Positions 1 to 5,865 of a DNA stretch of 7,740 bases are shown piece by piece. Under the pieces are notes generated by a model that had not been told where the DNA came from, ran no database searches, and worked only from the letters and a program-made list of their open reading frames with translations. Position numbers and translations under genes: made by a program. Location: NCBI GenBank assembly GCA_945889085.1, contig CAMDBM010000067.1:1-7740 (forward strand). The letters are read 5' to 3'. The stretch is from WLJO01 sp945889085. GTDB taxonomy: Bacteria > Actinomycetota > Acidimicrobiia > Acidimicrobiales > Ilumatobacteraceae. Numbering within the stretch: position 1 is the first letter of the stretch; each line of letters opens with the position of its first letter.

Positions 1-1
1 A

Positions 2-802
2 TCGGAGGCGTCCACACCTCAGCTCCTCCCGCCGGGGGCGCTCGGGGTGGACATCGAACGGGTGACGTTCGTCTACCGCGCCCGTCCCGGAGTCGACGAG
101 GAGGACGTTCCCGCGCTCATCGACGTCAGTGTCTCGATTCCGCCCGCCCAACGCGTTGCCGTGGTGGGGGCAACGGGTTCGGGCAAGAGCACGATGGCGA
201 GGTTGTTGTCACGCCTCGTCGACCCCACGGCGGGGGCAGTGCGCGTCGGTGGGATCGACCTTCGCAATGTCGCGAATGCCGACCTGCGCGGCAGAGCCAT
301 GCTCGTTCCGCAGGAACCCTTCCTGTTCGACGGCACGATCGAGACGAACCTGGCGTTTGCCCGGCCCGGGCTCTCCCGGCGCGAGATCTCCAATGCCTTC
401 GTCCGTCTCCAGCTCGACGACTGGTTGTTCGCGCTTCAGGCCGGACTCGACACCGAAGTGGGCGAGCGCGGCGAGCGACTCTCCGCTGGCGAGCGGCAGC
501 TGATTGCCCTCGTGCGCGCATATTTGGCGTCGCCAGACCTCCTGCTGCTCGACGAGGCGACCTCCGCCGTTGATCCGCTCACCGAGGTCCGTATCGGTCG
601 GGCGCTCGAGAAGCTCTCGGCGGGTCGAACCACCATTGCCATTGCGCACCGGCTGTCGACGGCGGCACGGGCGGATCGTGTGCTGGTGATGGATCACGGG
701 TACCTCGTGGAGGACGGATCCCACGAGGAACTGCTTGCCCGGGGCGGCGTCTATGCCGGGTTGTATGCCCACTGGTTGGACGCGACCGGGTCCGCAGGCT
801 GA
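2..802 (+). CDS. ABC exporter, C-terminal ATP-binding domain (5' partial)
   Basis: This frame is open from the first bases of the window, so the gene begins upstream; a GTG at 47 is internal. The visible 266 residues are a complete nucleotide-binding domain that hydrolyses ATP to drive export, presumably fused to a missing N-terminal membrane domain (such exporters are usually about 570-620 residues). Numbering from the GTG codon at 47: A-loop tyrosine in FVYR (10), Walker A GATGSGKST (41-49), Q-loop Q89 in VPQEPFLFDGTI, signature LSAGE (145-149), Walker B LLLLDE (165-170) with catalytic E170, D-loop SAVD (173-176), and H-loop H201. The FLFDGTI and IAHRLST stretches are typical of MsbA/LmrA-like exporters. 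The signature departs from LSGGQ, a pattern common in one half of heterodimeric exporters. The substrate cannot be told. A lipoprotein gene follows after 21 bp. Confidence 0.93.
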   Translation, partial: SEASTPQLLPPGALGVDIERVTFVYRARPGVDEEDVPALIDVSVSIPPAQRVAVVGATGSGKSTMARLLSRLVDPTAGAVRVGGIDLRNVANADLRGRAMLVPQEPFLFDGTIETNLAFARPGLSRREISNAFVRLQLDDWLFALQAGLDTEVGERGERLSAGERQLIALVRAYLASPDLLLLDEATSAVDPLTEVRIGRALEKLSAGRTTIAIAHRLSTAARADRVLVMDHGYLVEDGSHEELLARGGVYAGLYAHWLDATGSAG

Positions 803-809
803 GGCCCCG

Positions 810-823
810 TACCATCGTCCCCG
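810..823 (+). promoter_or_regulatory. Putative leaderless promoter (-10 TACCAT) of the first lipoprotein gene
   Basis: TACCAT at 810-815 lies 8 nt before the ATG at 824, which places transcription start at or next to the start codon. No Shine-Dalgarno sequence precedes the ATG and no convincing -35 box is visible. The same arrangement recurs at other genes here. A promoter in this 21-bp gap would let the gene be expressed apart from the ABC exporter. Assigned by pattern only. Confidence 0.5.
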
Positions 824-1672
824 ATGCGTATCCGTCGTCCCACCCGGGCAGTGCTGCTGCTCCTCCTCCCGATCGCGACGGTTGCGTGTGTGGACGTCGG
901 TGACCCAGCCGCAGACACCATTGCGATCGTCGATACTGAGGTGCCGACCACGATGCTCGACGTCGGGTTTCTCGACGTGATCGGGCTGTCGTACTGCGAG
1001 GTCATCGCGGAGGTTGCCCCGGACGTCCGTGTGTGGGCTGACCCCGGGTCCGATTTCGGTGATCCGTCGAGCACCCGGAACGCCTACGTCGGTGCACTCC
1101 GATCGTTCGATGCAATTGCGCAGGTCGCCCCCGAGTCCCTGCGGGCGCAGTCGGAACTCCTGCGGAGGACTCTGGATGACGTGGTTCGCTCTGCGCTCGA
1201 GACCGAGTGGGACGTCACCGAGATCAGGGCATCGGCCGGCGGGGGAGTCGACGCGGACGAGGTAGCCACCGCCCTCGGAGACCTCCGGCGCGATGCACTC
1301 GAGCAGTGCGGGATCAATCTCGTCGAGCCGGAGGAGCCGACGGGAGGCTCGCCGGACGAGACCCCGCAGGAGCGCATCCGCAGGGTATTGCTCGACCTCT
1401 TCCCCGATCTTGACGACCGCAAGGTCGACTGTCTCGAACCACGATTCCCGCTCGACTTCGACCCCACCTCGGAGTTCCTCGATCCGGAAATGGTCACGGA
1501 TGCGTTTGCGGGCTGCCGGATCGACATCGCCGATCCCGGTTCGCCGACGTCGGCACCGCCCCGCCCGTTCGTCGGTCCCCGACCGACGACACCCATGGTC
1601 ACGACCGTTCCCGCCTTCACGGTCCCCGAGGTGGAGCCGCCGTCTGCATCGGGCGGGGTGGAGGAGTCCTGA
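824..1672 (+). CDS. Putative lipoprotein of unknown function with two cysteine-pair modules
   Basis: I do not recognise a named family. The 282-residue product starts with a basic n-region (MRIRR), a leucine-rich core and TVAC, so Cys22 is a likely lipidation site; the -3 threonine makes the lipobox imperfect. Residues about 50-163 form a mostly helical region bracketed by Cys58 and Cys162-Gly163, with VAPESL at 101-106 in the middle. This matches the layout of the next gene's product. A second module at about 184-233 carries Cys203 and Cys231, so two disulfides are plausible in an exported protein. The tail (238-282) is rich in Pro, Thr and Ser and probably disordered. The ATG at 824 is chosen because it directly precedes the signal peptide and follows a -10-like box. 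A role at the outer face of the membrane is inferred. Confidence 0.8.
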   Translation: MRIRRPTRAVLLLLLPIATVACVDVGDPAADTIAIVDTEVPTTMLDVGFLDVIGLSYCEVIAEVAPDVRVWADPGSDFGDPSSTRNAYVGALRSFDAIAQVAPESLRAQSELLRRTLDDVVRSALETEWDVTEIRASAGGGVDADEVATALGDLRRDALEQCGINLVEPEEPTGGSPDETPQERIRRVLLDLFPDLDDRKVDCLEPRFPLDFDPTSEFLDPEMVTDAFAGCRIDIADPGSPTSAPPRPFVGPRPTTPMVTTVPAFTVPEVEPPSASGGVEES

Positions 1673-1710
1673 ACCCGTGAGGATGGGGGTGCAGCGACAA
1701 CGCCCGTCGA

Positions 1711-1748
1711 TAGGTTTGTGAGGCCAGTTCGGCAAGTATTCGGGAGGG
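1711..1748 (+). promoter_or_regulatory. Candidate -10 box and Shine-Dalgarno of the second lipoprotein gene
   Basis: The 79-bp gap before the GTG at 1752 holds TAGGTT (1711-1716), a possible -10 box giving a leader of roughly 29 nt, and GGAGGG (1743-1748), a strong Shine-Dalgarno match. Its spacing to the GTG is short (3-4 nt), but it supports that start. Unlike several neighbours, this gene therefore appears to have a conventional leader. The rest of the gap shows nothing clear. Confidence 0.35.
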
Positions 1749-1751
1749 CTC

Positions 1752-2216
1752 GTGGGCAACAAGCTAGTGCTGTTCGGCTCGCTGGCCGCGGCCGCAACAC
1801 TGTTCTCGGGATGCAGCAGCTCGAGCCTCACCACCGCGGAGTCCAGCTCGAGGTTCTGCCTCGCGGCCACCGGTTACAACAGCGCTAGCGGGGCACTGGA
1901 CAACCTTCCGGCCAAGCCGACCCCCGACCAGTTGAGAATGGCGCTGGAGGAATCCCTCGATGAACTGAAGTCACTGACCAAGGTGGCCCCGCCGGCGATT
2001 AAGCCTGATCTGCAGAACGTCGTGAAGTCCCTGAAGTCCCTGCTCGGCATTGCAGCGCGTTACGGCTACGAGTTCGCCAAGATCGACCCCAAGGACCCCG
2101 AGTTCCTGATATTCGTTGCCGACACCACGACGAAGCGGTCGGGGGATGCGGTTTCGGCCTATCTACTGTCCACCTGTGGGTTCGGGAACAACATCGGTAC
2201 CACGGTGCCCGCATGA
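1752..2216 (+). CDS. Small putative lipoprotein sharing a Cys...AP...CysGly domain with its neighbour
   Basis: Family not recognised by name. The 154-residue product begins at a GTG with a GGAGGG just upstream. It has a lysine in the n-region, a hydrophobic stretch and LFSGC, so Cys21 is the probable lipidated residue, followed by a serine linker (22-34). The mature domain runs from Cys36 to Cys142-Gly143, is predicted mostly helical by eye, and contains VAPPAI at 78-83. The spacing (Cys to AP 43 residues, AP to Cys 63) nearly equals that of the upstream lipoprotein (44 and 60), and aligned stretches such as ALEESLDEL and ALRSFDAI suggest common ancestry. Its stop overlaps the next gene's start as ATGA, so translational coupling to the phosphatase is likely. 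Function unknown; binding or sensing outside the membrane is only a guess. Confidence 0.82.
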   Translation: MGNKLVLFGSLAAAATLFSGCSSSSLTTAESSSRFCLAATGYNSASGALDNLPAKPTPDQLRMALEESLDELKSLTKVAPPAIKPDLQNVVKSLKSLLGIAARYGYEFAKIDPKDPEFLIFVADTTTKRSGDAVSAYLLSTCGFGNNIGTTVPA

Positions 2217-2890
2217 GGATCGTTCTCGTCCGCCACGGTGAGCCCGAATGGGTTCGCGCCGGGTTGAGCATCGACAACCCACCGCTGACCGAGCGGGGGG
2301 AGCGCCAGGCGGTCTGTGCCGCCGAACGCCTGAAGGACGAGCGGTTTGACGAGGTGCACGTCTCGCCCCTGATCCGTTCGCGCCAAACGGCCTCCCCGTT
2401 GTTCAGTGGCCTCGATCGGCCCGAACGGGTGAGCCCTTGGCTGGAGGAGATTCGCAACCCGGTCTGGCACGGCTCCCCGAGCGAGAAGGCAGAACTTGCG
2501 TTTCAGGAGGAGCGAGCAAGGCCGTCACACCTCCGTTGGGAGGGTCTCGAGGGCGGCGAAGCCGTTCGGGACTTCGTTGCCCGCATCCGTGAGGCATGTG
2601 GGCTCTTCCTGGCGGAGCGTGGCGTGGAACGGCTCGCGGGCGACCTGCCGCTCTGGCACATCGAGAACCCGGATCAACACATCGGCCTCGTTGCGCACGC
2701 CGGGACGAACAGTTGCATCCTCAGCCACCTCCTCGGCCTCGAACCGGTCCCGTGGGAGTGGGACCGTTTCGTGATCGCGCACGCCTCGATCACCACCCTT
2801 GAGAGTTACGCAATGGGCGATGGCCACACGTTCGGTCTCACCAAGCTTTCCGATGTCGAGCACCTCGTGTCCGAGGACCGCACGTACTGA
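2213..2890 (+). CDS. Histidine phosphatase superfamily protein (phosphoglycerate mutase-like)
   Basis: The 225-residue protein opens with VLVRHGEP, the superfamily signature, where His8 would be the phospho-accepting histidine and Arg7 binds phosphate. The remaining catalytic set is visible: Arg55 in SPLIRSRQTA (51-60), acidic Glu79 in LEEI, and the second histidine His162 in LVAHAG (159-164). Members dephosphorylate small metabolites, sugar phosphates or phosphoproteins; the substrate cannot be read here. It is probably cytoplasmic, since no signal peptide or membrane segment is seen. The start is the ATG overlapping the lipoprotein stop by 4 bp; translation of the two is probably coupled. 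No Shine-Dalgarno as good as GGAGG is apparent, in keeping with coupling. It does not look like glycolytic phosphoglycerate mutase, so a gpm name is not warranted. Confidence 0.9.
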   Translation: MRIVLVRHGEPEWVRAGLSIDNPPLTERGERQAVCAAERLKDERFDEVHVSPLIRSRQTASPLFSGLDRPERVSPWLEEIRNPVWHGSPSEKAELAFQEERARPSHLRWEGLEGGEAVRDFVARIREACGLFLAERGVERLAGDLPLWHIENPDQHIGLVAHAGTNSCILSHLLGLEPVPWEWDRFVIAHASITTLESYAMGDGHTFGLTKLSDVEHLVSEDRTY

Positions 2891-2898
2891 GACCCTGC

Positions 2899-2920
2899 GG
2901 GCACCGCTGATCGGATGCCC
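2899..2920 (+). terminator. Weak hairpin after the phosphatase gene
   Basis: GGGCA (2899-2903) pairs with TGCCC (2916-2920) around a 12-nt loop that itself can form a CG/CG step. No T-tract follows, so this is at best a weak or factor-assisted termination site. It immediately precedes the methyltransferase -10 box. Confidence 0.2.
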
Positions 2921-2921
2921 C

Positions 2922-2934
2922 TAGTGTTCGGTTT
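2922..2934 (+). promoter_or_regulatory. Putative leaderless promoter (-10 TAGTGT) of the methyltransferase gene
   Basis: TAGTGT at 2922-2927 is followed by 7 nt and then the ATG at 2935, so transcription should begin at about the A of the start codon. There is no Shine-Dalgarno sequence and no obvious -35 box. This separates the methyltransferase from the upstream lipoprotein/phosphatase unit. Confidence 0.55.
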
Positions 2935-4011
2935 ATGTCTGCTCCTATCGACCCGGATCGCCTCAAGCTTTACTCCTTCCAGCTGTTCACCAAGCTTGAC
3001 GGTGCGATCACCGCAGGAATGGTGCACATCGGTGACCGTCTCGGGCTGTACCGCGCGATGGTCGCCGCGGGTGCTCCGATGACGAGCGGCGACCTTGCGA
3101 CGGCGACGGGGCTGAACGAGCGCTGGGTACGGGAATGGCTGCACAACCAGGCGGCCGCGAAGCTGCTCGAGTACCACGGCGACGCGCTGTTCTCGATCTC
3201 TCCCGAGGCCGCAGCCGTGCTGGTCGACCCCACGCACCCCGCGTATGGCATGGGGATGTTCCAGCGCCTCCCCCAGACGATGGAGCACCTCGAGAAGCTT
3301 CCCGGCAGCTTCGAGAGCGGTCTGGGCTACGACTACGACAGCCACGGTGCGGTCGGCGCGGCGGGTATCGAGAAATCGTTCGAGCCCTGGTACCGCAACT
3401 TCCTGGTGCCCGTCGGTCTTCCGGCGCTCGAAGGTGTTGTCACTAGGCTCGATGCTGGGGCGAAGGTGGCCGACGTCGGGTGCGGGGCGGGTGTGGCGGT
3501 CTGTCTCATGGCGAAAGCGTTCCCGAACAGTGAGTTCCACGGGTACGACATCTCGGTGCACGCACTCGACCGCGCCCATGCCCGCAAGGCAGAACTCGGG
3601 CTGGGCAATGCGCACTTCCACAACGTCCGCGAGGCACAGTTGCCGACCGATCAGTCCCTCGACCTCGTGACGACCTTCGACTGCATCCACGACATGACCC
3701 ACCCGCAGGAGGTCATGAACGCAATCCGGTCGTCCATCAAGCCCGACGGCACGTGGCTCCTCGTCGACATCAAGGCTCGCGACACCTTCGAGGAGAACTG
3801 CCTGAAGAACCCGATGGCATCGCTGATGTACGGCATCAGCATCATGTCGTGCATGGCATCTGCGCTCTCCGAACCGGATGGCGCCGGTCTCGGCACGCTC
3901 GGTCTGCCCGAGTCCAAGGCTCGCGAGATGTCGGAGATGGCAGGCTTCACCCGCTTCCGCAAGCTTGACATCGAGCACTCGCTCAACTCGTTCTACGAGA
4001 TCCGGCCCTAG
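2935..4011 (+). CDS. SAM-dependent methyltransferase with N-terminal winged helix (Rv2258c-like)
   Basis: The 358-residue protein has two parts. Residues about 15-100 form a helical dimerisation/winged-helix region resembling that of O-methyltransferases, with the typical TGLNERWVREWL (58-69). Residues about 150-355 form a class I Rossmann methyltransferase domain: motif I VADVGCGAG (178-186) binds SAM, Asp205 in GYDIS is the acidic residue expected to contact the ribose, IHDMTHP (251-257) fits motif IV, and IKPDGTWLLVD (268-278) fits motif V/VI. The layout and length recall mycobacterial Rv2258c, a protein of unsettled role annotated both as regulator and as methyltransferase. The methyl acceptor is unknown. 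It is cytoplasmic, with no signal or membrane segments. The start sits 7 nt after a -10 box. The gene converges on the MDR oxidoreductase with 40 bp between stops. Confidence 0.88.
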   Translation: MSAPIDPDRLKLYSFQLFTKLDGAITAGMVHIGDRLGLYRAMVAAGAPMTSGDLATATGLNERWVREWLHNQAAAKLLEYHGDALFSISPEAAAVLVDPTHPAYGMGMFQRLPQTMEHLEKLPGSFESGLGYDYDSHGAVGAAGIEKSFEPWYRNFLVPVGLPALEGVVTRLDAGAKVADVGCGAGVAVCLMAKAFPNSEFHGYDISVHALDRAHARKAELGLGNAHFHNVREAQLPTDQSLDLVTTFDCIHDMTHPQEVMNAIRSSIKPDGTWLLVDIKARDTFEENCLKNPMASLMYGISIMSCMASALSEPDGAGLGTLGLPESKAREMSEMAGFTRFRKLDIEHSLNSFYEIRP

Positions 4012-4022
4012 GGGAACGAGTC

Positions 4023-4042
4023 CTGGTCCGGACCCGCACCAG
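4023..4042. terminator. Inverted repeat in the convergent gap (weak bidirectional terminator candidate)
   Basis: Between the convergent stops, CTGGT (4023-4027) pairs with ACCAG (4038-4042), and the segment contains the perfect 10-bp palindrome GGTCCGGACC (4025-4034). There is no T-tract on either strand. A second small dyad, GTTAT/ATAAC, spans the stop codon of the minus-strand gene (4051-4066). The position suits a terminator, but the structure is weak. Confidence 0.25.
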
Positions 4043-4051
4043 TGCTGTGCG

Positions 4052-5026
4052 TTATGGCGTGATAACGAGCTTTCCCCAGCTGTTGCGGGTTCCGAGGTCC
4101 TCGAAGGCCTGTGCGGCCTCCTCGAGGGGGACATGCCTCATGACGAGCGGGTCGATCTTGCCCTCGTCGTACCAGCGGCACAGCAGTTCCATGTTGCGCA
4201 CGGCGAGCATCGGGTCACGTGCCACAGCAGCGCCGTAGTGCACGCCGACCACCGAGTAGTTCTTGAGCAGGATGTGGTTCGTGGGGGCATCAGCGATCCG
4301 CCCCGACGTGAAGCCGATCGGGAGGATGCGCCCGTCCCAACCGATGACCTTGCGGCTCCGGTCGAAGGTGTCGCCGCCGACTGGGTCGTAGATGACGTCG
4401 ACGCCGCGACCATCCGTGAGTTCTTTCACCCGCTCGACGAAGTCCTCGGACAGGTAGTCGATCGCTGCAGCGGCGCCGAGGCGTTCGCAGACTGCTTTTT
4501 TCTCCGGGCCTCCGGCGGTAGCGAACACCGTGGCACCCATGACGTTCGCCATCTGGATTGCAGCGCTGCCCACACCGCCGGCCCCAGCGTGCACCAAGAC
4601 CGTTTCCCCGGGGCGCAGGCAGGCGCGGTCCTTGAGGGCAAACAGCCCCGTGCCGTAGTTGGTCGGGATACTCACCGCTTTGTCGAACGGGAGGGAGTCG
4701 GCGATCCTCAACGGGCCGTCGGCAGGGGCGACGGTCTTGTCGGCGAGGCCGTTGCGGCCCATCCATACGACACGGTCGCCCACCTGCCACTGGGTTACGC
4801 CGGCACCGACTTCGGAGATGACCCCACCGATCTCGGCCCCCGGCGTGTAGGGCAGCGGGGGCTTGGCCTGGTACGAACCCTTGATCTGCAGGAGGTCCGG
4901 ATAGTTAAGGCCGACCGCTCGGACGTCGATGACCACCTGACCGGCTTTCGCCTCCGGCGCATCCACCTCCACAAGTTCCATGACCTGCTTGGGCTCGCCC
5001 CATCCGTTCAACTGCCAACGACGCAT
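4052..5026 (-). CDS. Zinc-independent MDR oxidoreductase, NADPH:quinone reductase family
   Basis: The 324-residue enzyme belongs to the medium-chain dehydrogenase/reductase superfamily. The N-terminal catalytic fold carries the quinone-oxidoreductase signature around residues 39-68 (GLNYPD, then TPGAEIGG at 61-68). The Rossmann fold has AGAGGVG (147-153) for the dinucleotide, and YDPVGG (213-218) is typical of this family. The cysteines that bind zinc in alcohol dehydrogenases are absent, so a zinc-independent NADPH-linked reduction of quinones, enones or enoyl thioesters is likely; the exact substrate is not readable. Length is normal for the family. It lies 35 bp downstream of the TetR-family gene on the same strand but has its own -10-like box in that gap. 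It may be part of the TetR regulon. Confidence 0.92.
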   Translation of the reverse strand: MRRWQLNGWGEPKQVMELVEVDAPEAKAGQVVIDVRAVGLNYPDLLQIKGSYQAKPPLPYTPGAEIGGVISEVGAGVTQWQVGDRVVWMGRNGLADKTVAPADGPLRIADSLPFDKAVSIPTNYGTGLFALKDRACLRPGETVLVHAGAGGVGSAAIQMANVMGATVFATAGGPEKKAVCERLGAAAAIDYLSEDFVERVKELTDGRGVDVIYDPVGGDTFDRSRKVIGWDGRILPIGFTSGRIADAPTNHILLKNYSVVGVHYGAAVARDPMLAVRNMELLCRWYDEGKIDPLVMRHVPLEEAAQAFEDLGTRNSWGKLVITP

Positions 5027-5039
5027 GCCCCGGACCGTA
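5027..5039 (-). promoter_or_regulatory. Putative leaderless promoter (-10 TACGGT) of the MDR gene
   Basis: On the minus strand TACGGT (5039 down to 5034) is followed by 7 nt (CCGGGGC) and the ATG at 5026-5024. The GGGG is too close to the start to be a good Shine-Dalgarno sequence. The box lies within the 35-bp gap after the TetR gene, so the MDR gene can be transcribed independently of its regulator. Confidence 0.5.
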
Positions 5040-5061
5040 GTGCGTGCCTTGGGGCGAGTGC

Positions 5062-5691
5062 CTACTTGCGACGTGCCTTCGAAGCCTTTGAGGCGAACGC
5101 GTCGGCGGGCAGCCCGAGCTCGGCGAGAGCCGCGGTACGGAGGTGGGTCCGGTGAGCGGCCCTCGAGACGATCCCCGAGTGGGCTGCCATCTGGATCGCG
5201 AGTCCATCAGCAAGCGCAGAGAGCCGCCATGCGGCACCATTCGGGTCGTCGCAGCGGAATTCCATGCTCGCCACGCCCTCTCGGATGATCGCCTCGAGCT
5301 GACCCTTCGACTGGATGTCGAGCTCCTGGCTGATCTTCTGCATGGCCTCGTTGCGGAGCGCCTCGCCCCACGAGTCGATCCAGAGCATCCATGCGTAATC
5401 GTCCTGCTCCGGTGCCCAGAGCTGGAAGATCCGGTCAAGCTTGGCGAGCGCAGTGGGCACCTCGTCGACTCGGGCCGCCACCCGGTCGATGTCGTGGCGA
5501 GCCGCAAACTTGAAGGCCTCGGCGAGCAGTAGTTCCTTGTTCTCGAAGTGGTAATGGATGAGACCGGTTGACACGCCCAGCTTGTGGGCAACATCGGAAA
5601 TCCGAGTGGCGGCGAACCCACGCTCGATCACCACCTCGCAGGTGGTCTCGAGAATCTCTGCGCGTCGCTCGTCGACGGTCTGACGTCTCAC
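5062..5691 (-). CDS. TetR/AcrR-family transcriptional regulator
   Basis: With the GTG at 5691-5689 as start, the product is 209 residues, normal for TetR regulators. A longer in-frame reading from 5736 would add 15 residues that match nothing, whereas the GTG lies 8 nt after a -10 box and directly before RRQTVDERRAEIL, the usual beginning of helix 1. The DNA-binding helix-turn-helix is clear: residues 31-53 contain ISDVAHKLGVSTGLIHYHF followed by NKELLL. The C-terminal part (about 75-195), with WMLWIDSWGEALR (101-113), resembles the BetI-like ligand-binding class. It probably acts as a dimeric repressor released by a small ligand. The MDR gene lies downstream on the same strand and an SDR gene is divergent; both are candidate targets, and self-repression is likely. 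The ligand is unknown. Confidence 0.92.
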   Translation of the reverse strand: MRRQTVDERRAEILETTCEVVIERGFAATRISDVAHKLGVSTGLIHYHFENKELLLAEAFKFAARHDIDRVAARVDEVPTALAKLDRIFQLWAPEQDDYAWMLWIDSWGEALRNEAMQKISQELDIQSKGQLEAIIREGVASMEFRCDDPNGAAWRLSALADGLAIQMAAHSGIVSRAAHRTHLRTAALAELGLPADAFASKASKARRK

Positions 5692-5705
5692 TGTCGGGCA
5701 CCATA
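5692..5705 (-). promoter_or_regulatory. Putative leaderless promoter (-10 TATGGT) of the TetR gene
   Basis: Reading the minus strand, TATGGT (5705 down to 5700) is followed by 8 nt and the GTG start at 5691, with no Shine-Dalgarno sequence. This decides the GTG start over the longer reading. A loose -35 match (ATGTCG) lies 17 nt upstream, at 5728-5723. TGTCGGG (5692-5698) and CCCGACA (5721-5727) form 7-bp arms flanking the -10 box. Confidence 0.5.
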
Positions 5706-5842
5706 CAAGGCGCAGCGGTCCCCGACATACATTCACCGACGAGACGTGGGGCTCCCCGGCATTCGGCCCGAAGGAACTCTGCGCCTAGGCGCCCCCTAGG
5801 CAAGACTGGGCGGGTAGCCGTTTGGGACCCGTAATGGTGCCC
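5696..5842. repeat. 9-bp inverted repeat at both ends of the TetR/SDR divergent spacer
   Basis: GGGCACCAT at 5696-5704 and ATGGTGCCC at 5834-5842 are exact reverse complements. Relative to the gene each faces, both copies read ATGGTGCCC and begin within the putative -10 box, running toward the predicted transcription start. They may be operator half-elements for the TetR regulator or simply related core promoter sequence. Nine matching bases are more than expected by chance in 174 bp. Confidence 0.45.
5781..5801. promoter_or_regulatory. Tandem CCTAGGC palindromes, candidate operator upstream of the SDR gene
   Basis: GCGCCTAGGCGC (5781-5792) is a perfect 12-bp palindrome. A second CCTAGGC follows at 5795-5801, 11 bp (about one helical turn) after the first at 5784-5790. 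The pair lies roughly 65-85 bp before the SDR start. Such a symmetric, helically phased site suits a dimeric regulator such as the adjacent TetR protein. A nearby smaller dyad, TTCGG-C-CCGAA, is at 5762-5772. Binding is inference. Confidence 0.4.
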
Positions 5843-5859
5843 ACCGACGAAGCGGAAGG
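5832..5859 (+). promoter_or_regulatory. Candidate -10 region and Shine-Dalgarno of the SDR gene
   Basis: TAATGGT (5832-5838) is a loose -10 candidate that would give a leader of about 20 nt. GGAAGG (5854-5859) lies 6 nt before the ATG at 5866 and is a good Shine-Dalgarno sequence, supporting that start. The SDR mRNA therefore appears to have a normal leader, in contrast to the divergent TetR gene. Confidence 0.4.
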
Positions 5860-5865
5860 TGTGAC

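Noticed and set aside
209..1870. A 553-codon open frame on the minus strand.
   Set aside because: It lies antisense to the ABC ATPase and both lipoprotein genes, and its translation is Arg/Gly/His-rich without a recognisable domain. Long antisense frames are expected in GC-rich DNA.
2806..4134. A 442-codon open frame on the minus strand.
   Set aside because: It is antisense to the clearly recognisable methyltransferase, has low-complexity composition and no motifs.
3878..5155. A 425-codon open frame on the plus strand.
   Set aside because: It runs antisense through the MDR oxidoreductase, whose family motifs are intact; no domain is visible in the plus-strand reading.
5692..5727. TGTCGGG/CCCGACA inverted arms around the TetR -10 box as an operator.
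   Set aside because: Seven-bp GC-rich arms 22 bp apart are not striking on their own; noted under the promoter but not put forward as a separate finding.
5692..5736. A longer start for the TetR gene at 5736.
   Set aside because: The extra 15 residues match nothing in the family, would span the -10 box, and the GTG at 5691 is placed correctly for helix 1.
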